64,000 bases of DNA from Schistocerca nitens (lineage: Eukaryota; Arthropoda; Insecta; Orthoptera; Acrididae), in NCBI RefSeq assembly GCF_023898315.1, contig NC_064615.1, positions 910,444,742-910,508,741 of the forward strand, read 5' to 3'. The translations under genes and the position numbers were made by a program. The notes beneath the pieces were generated by a model. It had not been told where the DNA came from. It saw only the letters and a list, made by a program, of their open reading frames with translations, and did not search any database. Shown here piece by piece: positions 32,563 to 43,464 of this stretch (the first letter of the stretch is position 1; each line of letters opens with the position of its first letter).

Positions 32563-34502
32563 TATTAGACGTGAGCACATTAGAACTAATGTTTTTCCAA
32601 ATCTCAGTCCACTCAATGTTTGGAAACTGTCGTTCTATTTTGTTTCTTCCTTCGCTTTTCTTTTGTTCCCGCATTATGGCTCTCGATGTTAAGTGTCGGG
32701 ACTACCTGAGTTCGACACTGACATAACTGAACTCAACATAGAAAATCTCACGTGCTGTAAGCGTCTGTTGATATTCTGCACGTCAGTCGGGGGAAGCAGA
32801 CTTGGAGGTTTAATGATCTCGAAAAGTTGGCTGGTTATGCTTTCTCGCGAGTCTCTTATTAAATTAACTTGCCTTTTGATAAAAAGAGCAGAGGCTTTAT
32901 CCGTTATATCAGTTAATCCTAGTCCACGATTTTTAGGATCTAAAGTGGCTACTTTAGCAGGTACTCTGAACACTTCACCTCTCCACCAAAAGTTGGTGAT
33001 TTTGGACATTATTACCTCGCTATCATTCTCGGTATTGGAAACAGCTGGACAGTATAATAAGCCTTAGCATGAGTTGATATACTGTGTTCTTTGAACTTGG
33101 TTCATATATCGAGTTAAATTCTCTACAATGGCTCCTTGCACTTTATCTGCTGCAACTTTCCAATTTAAAGCCGTCGTTTTCATAGGGCATGCTGTCAGGG
33201 TGATCCCAAGTGTTTTATGTTGTCAGACTAATTTTACCCACTCGACTTTGATATTATCAAAACCTCTGAGATTTAACATCTTACTTTTTTTTTTCGTTTG
33301 CATTGGCTCCAGACGCTCTACAGCACGAATCAATCACTGTTGCTAGCGTGGTTACCTCGTCATTATTCCTTATAATGACCCCTATATCGTCAGCATAGGC
33401 TCTTATAACTGTTTTATTTCCTGTTAATGTTAAACCTTTTAATGTAGCATGGACATGTCGGAGGAAAGGTTCCAGCGAAATGGCGAAGAGCGACATGGAC
33501 AGAGGACTTCCTTGAGGAACACCTCGTTGTATTTGCATCGGCTTGGATTGTTGACAATTCACCGCTATTTTAGCATTTATTCCAGTTGCTATGTTCTTAA
33601 TCAACTGTATGACCCTATCGTTGAAACCTATTTTCTTCAATGTCTGTAGAAGATATTCATGATTTACTACATCGAACGCTTTATAAAAATCTAAAAACAA
33701 TAAAGCACACTTTATGTTTGTTACAGAAATTATTGCAATGATATCCCTGAATTCCGCTAGATTTTGAAAAATGGTTCTGCCTTGCGCACAGTTCTGATGT
33801 TGACTAATAATTTTATCTGTAAGGCATGAAATTCTCTTGTTTATTATTGTAGCTATTAATTTATAATCAGTATTCAGCAGTGAAATTGGACGAAAATTAT
33901 TTAAATCTTTGTTTCCATTATTTTTTGGCACCAGAACCATTTTACTCTCCTTAAACTCAACCGGAATCATTTTACCCTGAATAACCTCATTTACAATGTC
34001 CGTGATTTTCGCATCTACTATTGGCCAGTAGCGGATGTAAAACTCTGCTGGCAGACCATCCGGTCCTGGGGACTTTTTTGGTGGTGAGGCGCACAGAGTC
34101 TCATACACGTCTTCTTCACTGACAACCTCGAGAAAATTTTCGTTGTCATCTTCTGTTAGCTGTGGGGCTAGGGTGTCAAGGAATTCTTCCAAGGAAGCAT
34201 CACTTCTTTGATGTACAGAATATAGCTCGCAATAATAGTGATAAATCTCGTCCATGATATCCTGCTGGGTTCTGAGAATCGTACCGTGTTTTGTTCGAAT
34301 TTCATCAATAAAACTCCTTCTCCCGTTTTTCGTATGCTTCACTAAATAATATAGGGAAGTAGTTTCATCTTCTGACACCGAATTTGCCTTCGATTTTATT
34401 TTCAACCCTTCCATTTGATTTCTCTTGATATTAAGTAACTTGGCTTTGACTTTTTTGATGTCTGCTATCCGAAGTCAGGAACCTGCTGAGACTTGACCAT
34501 AC
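32563..34502 (-). mobile_element. L1/Tx1-like LINE copy I, middle part (RT)
   Basis: Continuation of copy I between the mariner (TA duplication) and copy J. It holds RT and connecting ORF2 sequence in several frames. Its right end is the target AGATCTCTCAAAA (34503-34515), repeated at 40635-40647 on the far side of copy J. Confidence 0.88.
32689..34414 (-). pseudogene. LINE ORF2 of copy I, RT region
   Basis: Two open pieces. 33281-34414 (377 codons) contains the RT: SPGPDGLPAEFY, FRPISLLNTDYKLIA, FLDFYKAFD, GVPQGSPLS and AYADDIGVI (about 33386). 32689-33009 encodes the post-RT region (WWRGEV, GLGLTDITDKA). The FRPISLLNTDYK block and the lack of RNase H separate it from the I-type copies and point to the L1/Tx1 group. 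A T-run at about 33289-33297 marks the frame change between the pieces. Confidence 0.85.
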
Positions 34503-34814
34503 AGATCTCTCAAAAGTTGGTTGGTTTGTGGGATTTAAAGGGACCAGACTGCGATGGTCATCGATCCCTTTTTTCAAAAAAATTAAAACCGCCCAAAGAG
34601 AATAAAAAACGAACAGCACGAAAGACGTCAGACGGCACAGGACGAGAAAGACTCCGACAGAGATCAGACAAAACAAAGTAAAACACACAGAGTGTGACGG
34701 TGGTTGGCCGACCATAGAGAAAAAAAAAGAGGAAAAGCCAACCACCAAGAACACATTAAAAACTCAGTTTAAAATCAGAGGCTAGAAGCCAGAATCAACG
34801 CTAAAAACAAACAC

Positions 34815-37800
34815 TCAGATTAAACTATAAAAACCCCTTGCCCGAATAAAACGCAAAACTAAGTCCACCGCGGCAGAGTCATCTAGTAAAAGGGCAGGGA
34901 GCGTGTCAGGCAGTGCGAACGACTGCCTGAGCACAGCTAAAAGCGGACACTCCAATAAAATATGGACCACAGATAAAACGGAGCCGCAGCGACAGAGAGG
35001 TGCGTCCTCACGGCGCAATAAGTGGCCGTGCGTAAGCCGAGTGTGCCCAATGCGCAGCCGGCATAGGACAACAGACTCCTTGCGAGAGACCCGCAAGGAG
35101 GAGCGCCACACACCGGTAGCCCCCTTGATGGCCCGAAGTTTGTTGCGTGAAGGCACGCCGCGCCATTCAGTGTCCCAAAGGTCCAGAATTTTGCGGCGAA
35201 GGAACGCTCGCAAATCTGTCTCCGGGAGGCCAACGTCCAGAGACGGTGCACTAGTCGCCTCTTTTGCCAGCCGGTCAACATTCTCGTTGCCGGGGATCCC
35301 AACATGGCCTGGGGTCCACACGAAGACCGCAGAGCGGCCGCAACGCGCAAGAGTATGCAGGGACTCATGGATAGCCATCACCAGACGAGAACGAGGGAAA
35401 CACTGGTCGAGAGTTCGTAAACCGCTCAGGGAATCGCTACAGATGACGAAGGACTCACCTGAGCAGGAGCGGATGTACTCTAGGGCACGAAAGATGGCGA
35501 CCAGCTCAGCAGTGTAAACGCTGCAGCCATCCGGCAAGGAACGTTGTTCGGAATGGTCCCCTAGAGTTAGCGCATACCCGACACGACCAGCAACCATCGA
35601 ACCGTCGGTGTAAACAATACCAGAGCCCTGATACGTGGCCAGGATGGAATAAAAGCGGCGGCGGAAGGCCTCTGGAGGGACCGAGTCCTTCGAGCCCTGT
35701 GCCAAGTCGAGCCGAAGGCAAGGGCGAGGAACACACCACGGGGGTGTACGCAGAGGCGCCCGGAAAGCAGGTGGAACAGGGAAAAACCCAAGCTCGCAGA
35801 GAAGCTCTTTGACGCGGACCGCTATTGTACAACCAGAGCGGGGCCGACGTTCTGGCAGACGGACGACCGATCGCGGGAACAGGAGACGATAGTTAGGATG
35901 CCCGGGCGAGCTTAGAACATGGGCAGTATAAGCGGCCAGCAAACGTTGGCGTCGGAACCGCAGTGGAGGTACACCTGCCTCCACGAGTACGCTGTCCACA
36001 GGGCTGGTGCGGAAAGCACCAGTGGCAAGGCGTATCCCGCTGTGGAGAATTGGGTCCAACACCCGTAACGCAGAAGGGGATGCTGAGCCATAAGCCAGGC
36101 TCCCATAATCCAGGCGGGACTGGATTAACGCCTGGTAGAGCCGTAACAGGGTAGAGCGGTCGGTGCCCCAGCGGGTGTGGCTCAAACATCGCAGAGCATT
36201 GAGATGCCGCCAACACGCCTGTTTGAGCTGCCGGATATGAGGCAGCCAAGTCAACCGGGCATCGAAAACCACCCCCAAAAACCTGTGTGATTCCACCACC
36301 GAAAGAAGTTCGCCGTTAAGAGAAAGCTGCGGCTCCGGGTGGACAGTACGTCGCCGGCAGAAATGCATGACGCAGGTCTTGGCTGCCGAAAACTGAAACC
36401 CATGCGCTACAGCCCAAGACTGCGCCTTACGGATAGCGCCCTGTAGCTGACGTTCAACAGCTGCAATGCCAGTAGAGCTGTAGTAAAGGCAAAAGTCGTC
36501 AGCATACAGGGAAGCGGAGACAGAGTTTCCCACGGCCGCAGCAAGACCGTTAATGGCTATTAAAAACAGACAGACACTTAAAACGGAACCCTGTGGCACA
36601 CCGTTCTCCTGGACGTGGGAGGAACTATACGAGGCCGCGACTTGCACGCGGAAGGTACGACACGACAGAAAATTGCAGATAAAAATCGGCAGAGGACCCC
36701 GAAGACCCCATCCATGAAGCGTAGAAAGGATGTGATGACGCCATGTCGTATCGTACGCCTTCCGCATGTCGAAAAAGACAGCGACCAGGTGCTGACGGCG
36801 GGCAAAGGCAGTACGGATGGCCGACTCCAGGCTCACCAGATTGTCGGTGGCGGAGCGGCCTTTACGGAACCCACCCTGAGACGGAGCCAGAAGGCCCCGA
36901 GACTCCAGTACCCAATTCAAGCGCCGGCTCACCATCCGTTCAAGCAACTTGCAAAGAACGTTGGTGAGGCTAATGGGACGGTAGCTGTCCACCTCCAGAG
37001 GGTTCTTTCCAGGTTTCAAAACGGGGATGACAATGCATTCCCGCCATTGCGTCGGAAACTCCCCCTCGACCCAAAGACGGTTGTAAAGATCGAGAAGGCG
37101 CCGCTGGCAGTCCACTGAAAGGTGTTTCAGCATCTGACAGTGGATGCCATCTGGCCCAGGAGCGGTATCAGGGCAAGCAGCGAGGGCACTGCGAAATTCC
37201 CACTCACTAAATGGAGCATTGTAAGATTCTGGGTGGTTGGTGCGAAACGAAAGGCTCCGACGTTCCATCCGCTCTTTAATGGAGCGGAAGGCCTGGGGGT
37301 AATTCGCAGAAGCGGAACTCATAGCAAAATGCTCTGCTAAGCGATTTGCAATGACGTCGGAGTCAGTACAAACTGCTCCATTCAGTGAGAGCGCAGGGAC
37401 GCTGACAGGTGGCCGATAGCCGTAGACGCGTCGAATCTTGGCCCAGACCTGCGATGGAGTGACATGGAGGCCAATTGTGGACACATACCGCTCCCAGCAC
37501 TCCTTCTTGCCTTGGCGGATAAGGAGGCGGGCCCGCGCACGCAGCCGTTTGAAGGCGATAAGGTGGTCTATGGAGGGATGTCGCTTGTGACGCTGGAGCG
37601 CCCGCCGGCGATCTTTAATCGCTTCAGCGATATCAGGCGACCACCAAGGCACAGTCCTCCGCCGAGGGGACCCAGAAGAACGGGGAATGGCAGATTCGGC
37701 GGCAGTAACGATGCCGGTGGTGACCGATGTAACCACCGCATCAATGTCATCAGTAGAGAGTGGCTCAATAGCGGCAGTGGAGGAGAACAAGTCCCAGTCA

Positions 37801-38497
37801 GCCTTATTTATAGCCCATCTGCTAGGGCGCCCAGAAGAGTGGCGCTGTGGTAGTGACAGAAAGATCGGAAAGTGGTCACTACCACACAGGTCGTCATGCA
37901 CACTCCATTGGACAGACGGTAAGAGGCTAGGGCTACAGATTGAAAGGTCAATGGCGGAGTAGGTGCCATGCGCCACACTGAAGTGTGTGAAGGCACCATC
38001 ATTTAACAACGAGAGATCGAGCTGCGACAATAAATGCTCAACGATGGCGCCTTGACCTGTTGCCACTGACCCACCCCACAGAGGGTTATGGGCGTTGAAG
38101 TCGCCCAATAGCAAGAAAGGTGGCGGCAATTGGGCGACCAGTGCAGCCAGGACATGCTGCGAGACATCACCATCCGGTGGAATGTAAAGACTGCAGACGG
38201 TAACAGCCTGTGGCGTACACACGCGTAAGCGACAGCCTCTAAAGGCGTCTGGAGAGGGACAGACTCGCTGTGCAGAGTGTGAAGGACATTTATGCAGACG
38301 CCACCAGACACCCTTTCATAAGCTGCTCGGTTCTTATAATAACCCCGATAGCCACGGAGGGCGGGGGTTCGCATTGCTGGAAACCAAGTTTCCTGGAGAG
38401 CAATGCAGAAGAAAGGGTGAAGGCTGATAAGTTGGCGGAGCTCAGCTAGATGGTGGAAGAAACCGCTGCAGTTCCACTGGAGGATGGTGTTGTCCAT
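34815..38497 (-). pseudogene. LINE ORF2 of copy J, single frameshift
   Basis: Start MDNTILQWNC at 38497. The first 92 codons are in one frame, and the remaining 1135 codons (34815-38222) are open in the next. The shift lies near 38222, where GTACACACGCGTAAGCG replaces GTCCACACGCGAACAGCG of copy K. Everything downstream is intact: GDFNAHNP, SDHFPI, YADD, YTDGSMVAGRVGYA, WTPGHVGIPGNENVDRLA and the CRCG...HILLEC knuckle. It is one base from an open gene, so of recent origin. Confidence 0.92.
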
Positions 38498-38532
38498 GGC
38501 TGGGAAAGGCGTGACGGGACTGGGAAGGCAGA

Positions 38533-40023
38533 TTACGCCACTGGGTCACCTGCTGCCTCCGATGGAGCATCCGTGCAAATGCCACCCATTGCGTCAGAGG
38601 GACCGGCAAGAGCGAGGTCCTCAGCGGACGCCAGAATCTCCACCTCGTCCTCAGAGGCAGAGCTTGTAGGAAGCGGTGGGATGGGTGCCACCGCAATATC
38701 GTTGGTCTTGGGGACTTTCTTCTTTTTCTGCTTGTCACGCTGTGCCTTCGGCGGTTCAGGCTGCATGGGCTTCACTGGGTCAGTCTCAGGGACAGACGAC
38801 GACCGCGAGGCCCGACGACCAGGGACCGGCGGTTGTTTCAACCACTTGCGGGCGTCCGCTTTTCCACTGGTCGGAACTTGCGAAGGGAGGTCCCCAAGGG
38901 ATCCCTTCCTGGCGAGAGCAGCCGAAGAAGTCTTACGCTTCTCCGGCTGGGAAGGGGGAGCTGATGTCCCCGATGGTTGGGAGGGTGTTGCTCCTGGAGA
39001 AGATTGAGCAGGAGCAACAGGGTGTGAAGTGCCCCCCACAAGCAAGGGGGCTGGTGGATGCTGACCGATCTTAGAGCCGATTCGTGATGACGGGAGAACC
39101 GTCGTTGCAGCAGCGGCGTAGGTTGACGTCATTGCCACAGGATGGAGCCTCTCATATTTCCGTCTAGCCTCGGGGTAGGTCAGCCGGTCCAAGGTCTCAT
39201 ATTCCATTATCTTCCTTTCTTTCTGCAATATCCTACAGTCCGGCGAGCAGGGGGAATGGTGTTCTCCGCAGTTAACACAGATAGGAGGCGGGGCACATGG
39301 AGTATCGGGATGCGAAGGACGTCCACAATCCCGACACATGAGGCTGGAAGTACAACGAGATGACATGTGCCCGAACTTCCAGCATTTAAAACACCTCATC
39401 GGAGGAGGGATATATGGCTTCACATCACAACGGTAAACCATCACCTTGACCTTTTCGGGTAATACATCACCTTCGAAGGTCAAGATGAAGGCACCGGTGG
39501 CTACCTGATTATCCCTCGGACCCCGATGGACGCGCCGGTCGAAGTGAACACCTCGTCGTTCGAGGTTGGCTCGTAATTCATCGTCGGACTGCAGAAGAAG
39601 ATCCCTGTGGAATATAAGACCCTGGACCATGTTGAGACTCTTATGCGGTGTGATGCTAACGGAAACATCCCCCAACTTGTCACAATTGAGCAACCTCCGT
39701 GACTTGGCAGAGGATGCCGTTTTGATGAGCACAGAACCAGAGCGCATCTTGGACAAGCCCTCCACCTCCCCGAACTTGTCCTCTAAATGCTCCACAAAAA
39801 ACTGGGGCTTGGTCGACATGAACGATTCTCCATCAACCCGCATACACACGAGGTACCGGGGTGAATATTCTCCACTGCCTTCTTTAGCAAGACGTTCCTC
39901 CCAAGGAGTAGCTAGGGAGGGAAACGATCTCTGATCAAATTTTTTCCCGTTGAGGTTAGACCTCGATCGCTTAGAGACTGCTGGTGGAGGCCCACCAGCG
40001 ATAGATGATGTACCACGCTTCAT
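38533..40023 (-). CDS. LINE ORF1 protein of copy J, intact
   Basis: 496 codons, start MKRGTSSIAGG at 40023. Expected to bind the element RNA and form the ribonucleoprotein. Residues 1-200 hold a conserved region (FPSLATPWEERL, KPQFFVEHLEDKFGEVEGLSK). Three zinc knuckles follow at about 211-224 (CFKCWKFGHMSSRC), 230-243 (CRDCGRPSHPDTPC) and 249-263 (CVNCGEHHSPCSPDC). The last 200 residues are Pro/Ser/Lys-rich and probably disordered. The ORF2 start is 35 bp downstream. Near-identical to the ORF1 of copy K. Confidence 0.93.
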   Translation of the reverse strand: MKRGTSSIAGGPPPAVSKRSRSNLNGKKFDQRSFPSLATPWEERLAKEGSGEYSPRYLVCMRVDGESFMSTKPQFFVEHLEDKFGEVEGLSKMRSGSVLIKTASSAKSRRLLNCDKLGDVSVSITPHKSLNMVQGLIFHRDLLLQSDDELRANLERRGVHFDRRVHRGPRDNQVATGAFILTFEGDVLPEKVKVMVYRCDVKPYIPPPMRCFKCWKFGHMSSRCTSSLMCRDCGRPSHPDTPCAPPPICVNCGEHHSPCSPDCRILQKERKIMEYETLDRLTYPEARRKYERLHPVAMTSTYAAAATTVLPSSRIGSKIGQHPPAPLLVGGTSHPVAPAQSSPGATPSQPSGTSAPPSQPEKRKTSSAALARKGSLGDLPSQVPTSGKADARKWLKQPPVPGRRASRSSSVPETDPVKPMQPEPPKAQRDKQKKKKVPKTNDIAVAPIPPLPTSSASEDEVEILASAEDLALAGPSDAMGGICTDAPSEAAGDPVA

Positions 40024-40780
40024 TGCGGGTCATCCGCCCTGATGCCACCTACTCCGACCAAGGGCCCTCCCCACGGGCGCCACCCAGCCGCAGCAATAGC
40101 CATCTGGCAGGACGGCCATTGCCGGGAGTCCTGATGCCCCAAGGAGATGGGCATCTACTCCTTGGCATACGTGGGGAGTTAACGGCGCAGGCATCAGTAG
40201 AGCGATCCCTGTGTTGTCAGGGGGCTACAACCAAGAGGGTACATGGCGGCCCCACCACAACGGACTGGCTACCGTGCTGGATGTTAGGTGACATGTGGTC
40301 CATGGTCGCCGTCAGTGCAGAAAATGGCCCTGCACAGTGTTTGGCAGAAAGTGTATGCAAGAGCGTAGACATGCCCAAGCGATGGAGAGCGGGCTGGACT
40401 GCAATGCAACGACGAAGAAGATGGCGAAAGATCTGAACACAACATGGACACAAGGCACCAAGTAAGGCGCCCTTCCCCAATTGGCTCGCTCTTCGGAATA
40501 ATTTAGAAAGATGGAGGTCAAACCTGAGAGGGGACCATCACATAAGGCTGAAACATTTGAGACTCCTTTTAGTCGCCTCTTACGACAGTCAGGAATACCG
40601 CGGGCCTATTCTTACCCCCGAACCCGCAGGGGGGAGATCTCTCAAAACGGAATAGTAATACTCTATAGTGCATTTCATTTCCCTTGCGCTCTGGGCACTG
40701 TATTGAATAAGAACTTTCCTCAACTTTGGCTTTGCCATTTTAACCCACCAGTCAATAGCAGTGGCACATCTACTACGGGA

Positions 40781-41548
40781 TCACAGGCATATTGCCCATG
40801 TTTCTTTAATCAGATCTTCTAAATCATGATTTACTAACAAGGAAGATTTCAAATTCCACTGATTCTTGAATCGGCGAACCGGCTGTCTAGCTAGATTTAT
40901 GCAATCTAAGACACTTGAATGGTCTGAAAAGTACGTAGGAATGGTTTCTACTTTTGGCACGGAAGTTTCTAGATTTTTAGAAAAATATGGTCTATCAATC
41001 CTGCTACGTGATGTTGCCGTGACATAAGTGAACTCAATAGTGGAGCGGTATTTGATTTCCCATATATCCTTTAATTCTAAACCAGTAACTAATTGTTTTA
41101 GTTCAATTGAGAAATTAAAATTTGGCAACTGATCTTTTCGATTTAAAACACAATTAAAATCACCTCCAAGTAATAACTGTCTTGGCGATTTCCTTAACAA
41201 GTATATGGGCTCATCTTTGAAGAAACGTGCCGTGTCAGCTCGATGAGAACTTCCTGAAGGGGCGTACAAGTTGATGATAGTCACATCATAGATATTTAGT
41301 CCTATTCCCCTTCCGGATTCCAGTCGTCCCACCTCGCTTACTGTAATCCCTTCCCTCACCAAAATAGATGTTCCAAAACTTGTTTCGGGAGACACATTTA
41401 CGTAACTGACAAAACCGGGAATTACCAAATCCAAAATTAGAGCTTCTTGTAACAGGGCAATATCAGTCGCGGATTCGTACAAAAATTCCTTCAAACCGGT
41501 CGTGATTTTATTTATGTTGATAGTGGTGACAGAATAAGATTGCGTCAT
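40781..41548 (-). pseudogene. LINE ORF2 of copy I, endonuclease
   Basis: 255 codons from MTQSYSVTTININKI at 41548. The AP endonuclease pattern is clear: ININKI, LLQEA, INLYAPSG, LLLGGDFNCVL, then the DHSSVLDC block. It is the N-terminus of the ORF2 whose RT lies at 33281-34414; copy J (6.1 kb) separates them. The frame drops out near 40781. LGGDFNCVLNRKDQ is typical of L1/Tx1-type endonucleases. Confidence 0.85.
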
Positions 41549-41668
41549 TGTGCTGTCACTATGTAGTTGTTTTGAAAAACTGATTTAGTTTTCTGTGGTT
41601 CAGGGTTCAGTTAAGCTGCAACAGTTTTCTCGGAAGGCTGGACATGGAATAACACTTCAGTCAGTTTA

Positions 41669-42013
41669 TTAGTTACTGTCCCGTTTCTTTCTACTTCTGA
41701 TGTTTTCTCTTGTACCGCAAGCAGACTGATTTCCTGTTAAACTTTCTGATTTTTCCTCCAGTGATTCGTGTACGACCGTTTCGGACTGAACATTCTTTGG
41801 GCTTGGGTCGCCCCTACCGGATTTTCCCTTCCCTTGGTTACGAGCTACATTCTCATTTGGCTGCGTCGGCATTTTACTTCGCGGCTTATCTGGAGCAGCA
41901 GCAGACGCTTTAGTAATTTCGGATGCCGGCGCCTGCCCTGAGGTGTTGACCGTGATTTCAGTTTGGCCACCACTTCCTCGTTCTTTATTAATTTCACTCA
42001 CTTTCTGATCGAG
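41669..42013 (-). pseudogene. LINE ORF1 of copy I, C-terminal fragment
   Basis: About 115 codons of low-complexity, charged sequence ending RSRKKRDSN at 41669. Its place before the ORF2 start, and its similarity in composition to the ORF1 tail of copy Q, identify it. By chance it is in frame with the truncated ORF2 of copy K, giving a 586-codon open frame (41669-43429) that joins two unrelated LINE proteins. Confidence 0.65.
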
Positions 42014-43429
42014 GTAAAGATCGAGAAGGCGCCGCTGGCAGTCCACCGAAAGGTGTTTCAGCATTAGACACTGGATGCCATCTGGCCCAGGAGCGGTATC
42101 AGGGCAAGCAGCTAGGGCACTGCGAAATTCCCACTCACTAAATGGAGCATTGTAAGATTCTGGGTGGTTGGTGCGAAACGAAAGGCTCCGACGTTCCATC
42201 CGCTCTTTAATGGAGCGGAAGGCCTGGGGGTAATTCGCAGAAGCGGCACTCATAGCAAAATGCTCTGCTAAGCGATGTGCAATGACGTCGGAGTCAGTAC
42301 AAACTGCTCCATTCAGTGAGAGCGCAGGGACGCTGACAGGTGGCCGATAGCCGTAGACGCGTCGAATCTTGGCCCAGACCTGCGATGGAGTGACATGGAG
42401 GCCAATGGTGGACACATACCGCTCCCAGCACTCCTTCTTGCCTTGGCGGATAAGGAGGCGGGCCCGCGCACGCAGCCGTTTGAAGGCGATAAGGTGGTCT
42501 ATGGAGGGATGTCGCTTGTGACGCTGGAGCGCCCGCCGGCGATCTTTAATCGCTTCAGCGATCTCAGGCGACCACCAAGGCACAGCCTTCCGCCGAGGGA
42601 ACCCAGAGGAATGGGGAATGGCAGATTCGGCGGCAGTAACGATGCCGTTGGTGACCGATTGAACCACCATATCAATGTCATCAGTAGAGAGTGGCTCAAA
42701 AGCGGCAGTGGAGGAGAACAAGTCCCAGTCAGCCTTATTCATAGCCCATCTGCTAGGGCGCCCAGAAGATTGGCGCTGTGGTACTGACAAAAAGATCGGA
42801 AAGTGGTCACTACCACACAGGTCGTCATGCACACTCCATTGGACAGACGGTAAGAGGCCAGGGCTACAGATTGAAAGGTCAATGGCGGAGTAGGTGCCAT
42901 GCGCCACACTGAAGTGTGTAAAGGCACCATCATTTAACAGCGAGAGATCGAGCTGCGACAATAAATGCTCAACGATGGCGCCCCGACCTGTTGCCACTGA
43001 CCCACCCCACAGAGGGTTATGGGTGTTGAAGTCGCCCAATAGCAAGAAAGGTGGCGGCAATTGGGCGACCAGTGCGGCCAGGACATGCTGCGAGATATCA
43101 CCATCCGGTGGAATGTAAAGACTGCAGACGGTAACAGCCTGTGGCGTCCACACGCGAACAGCGACAGCCTCTAAAGGCGTCTGGAGAGGGACAGACTCGC
43201 TGTGCAGAGTGTGAAGGACATATATGCAGACGCCACCAGACACCCTTTCATAAGCTGCTCGGTTCTTATAATAACCCCGATAGCCACGGAGGGCGGGGGT
43301 TCGCATTGCTGGAAACCAAGTTTCCTGGAGAGCAATGCAGAAGAAAGGGTGAAGGCTGATAAGTTGGCGGAGCTCAGCTAGATGGTGGAAGAAACCGCTG
43401 CAGTTCCACTGGAGGATGGTGTTGTCCAT
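42014..43429 (-). pseudogene. LINE ORF2 of copy K, endonuclease and RT start
   Basis: 472 codons from MDNTILQWNC at 43429, with ALQETW, GDFNTHNP (Ala to Thr), SDHFPI and the RT-preceding DTAPGPDGI block. It ends at LLDLY, where it is fused to copy I ORF1. The endonuclease is complete; RT, RNase H and the C-terminal knuckle are lost. Confidence 0.9.
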
Positions 43430-43464
43430 GGCTGGGAAAGGCGTGACGGGACTGGGAAGGCAGA

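Larger units (their letters stand above)
34516..40634 (-). mobile_element. LINE copy J (group 1), full length
   Basis: A complete 6.1-kb LINE inserted into ORF2 of copy I with a perfect 13-bp duplication, AGATCTCTCAAAA (34503-34515 and 40635-40647). Its parts are 3' UTR (34516-34814, hairpin 34537-34571), ORF2 (34815-38497), ORF1 (38533-40023, intact) and 5' UTR (40024-40634). The middle of its 5' UTR differs from copies E, G, H and L but matches copy K. Confidence 0.96.
40648..42013 (-). mobile_element. L1/Tx1-like LINE copy I, 5' side (EN and ORF1 tail)
   Basis: The right part of copy I after the J duplication. It contains the ORF2 N-terminus, an ORF1-ORF2 spacer of about 120 bp, and about 115 codons of the ORF1 C-terminus up to 42013. 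There it joins the interior of copy K's ORF2 at a short shared stretch (GATCGAG). The 5' end of copy I is missing. Confidence 0.85.

Noticed and set aside
38533-40023. CCHC-knuckle ORF1 proteins as retroviral or LTR-element Gag
   Set aside because: There are no LTRs, protease or integrase; the partner ORF2 has an AP endonuclease and a LINE-type RT, and insertions have 11-13-bp duplications.
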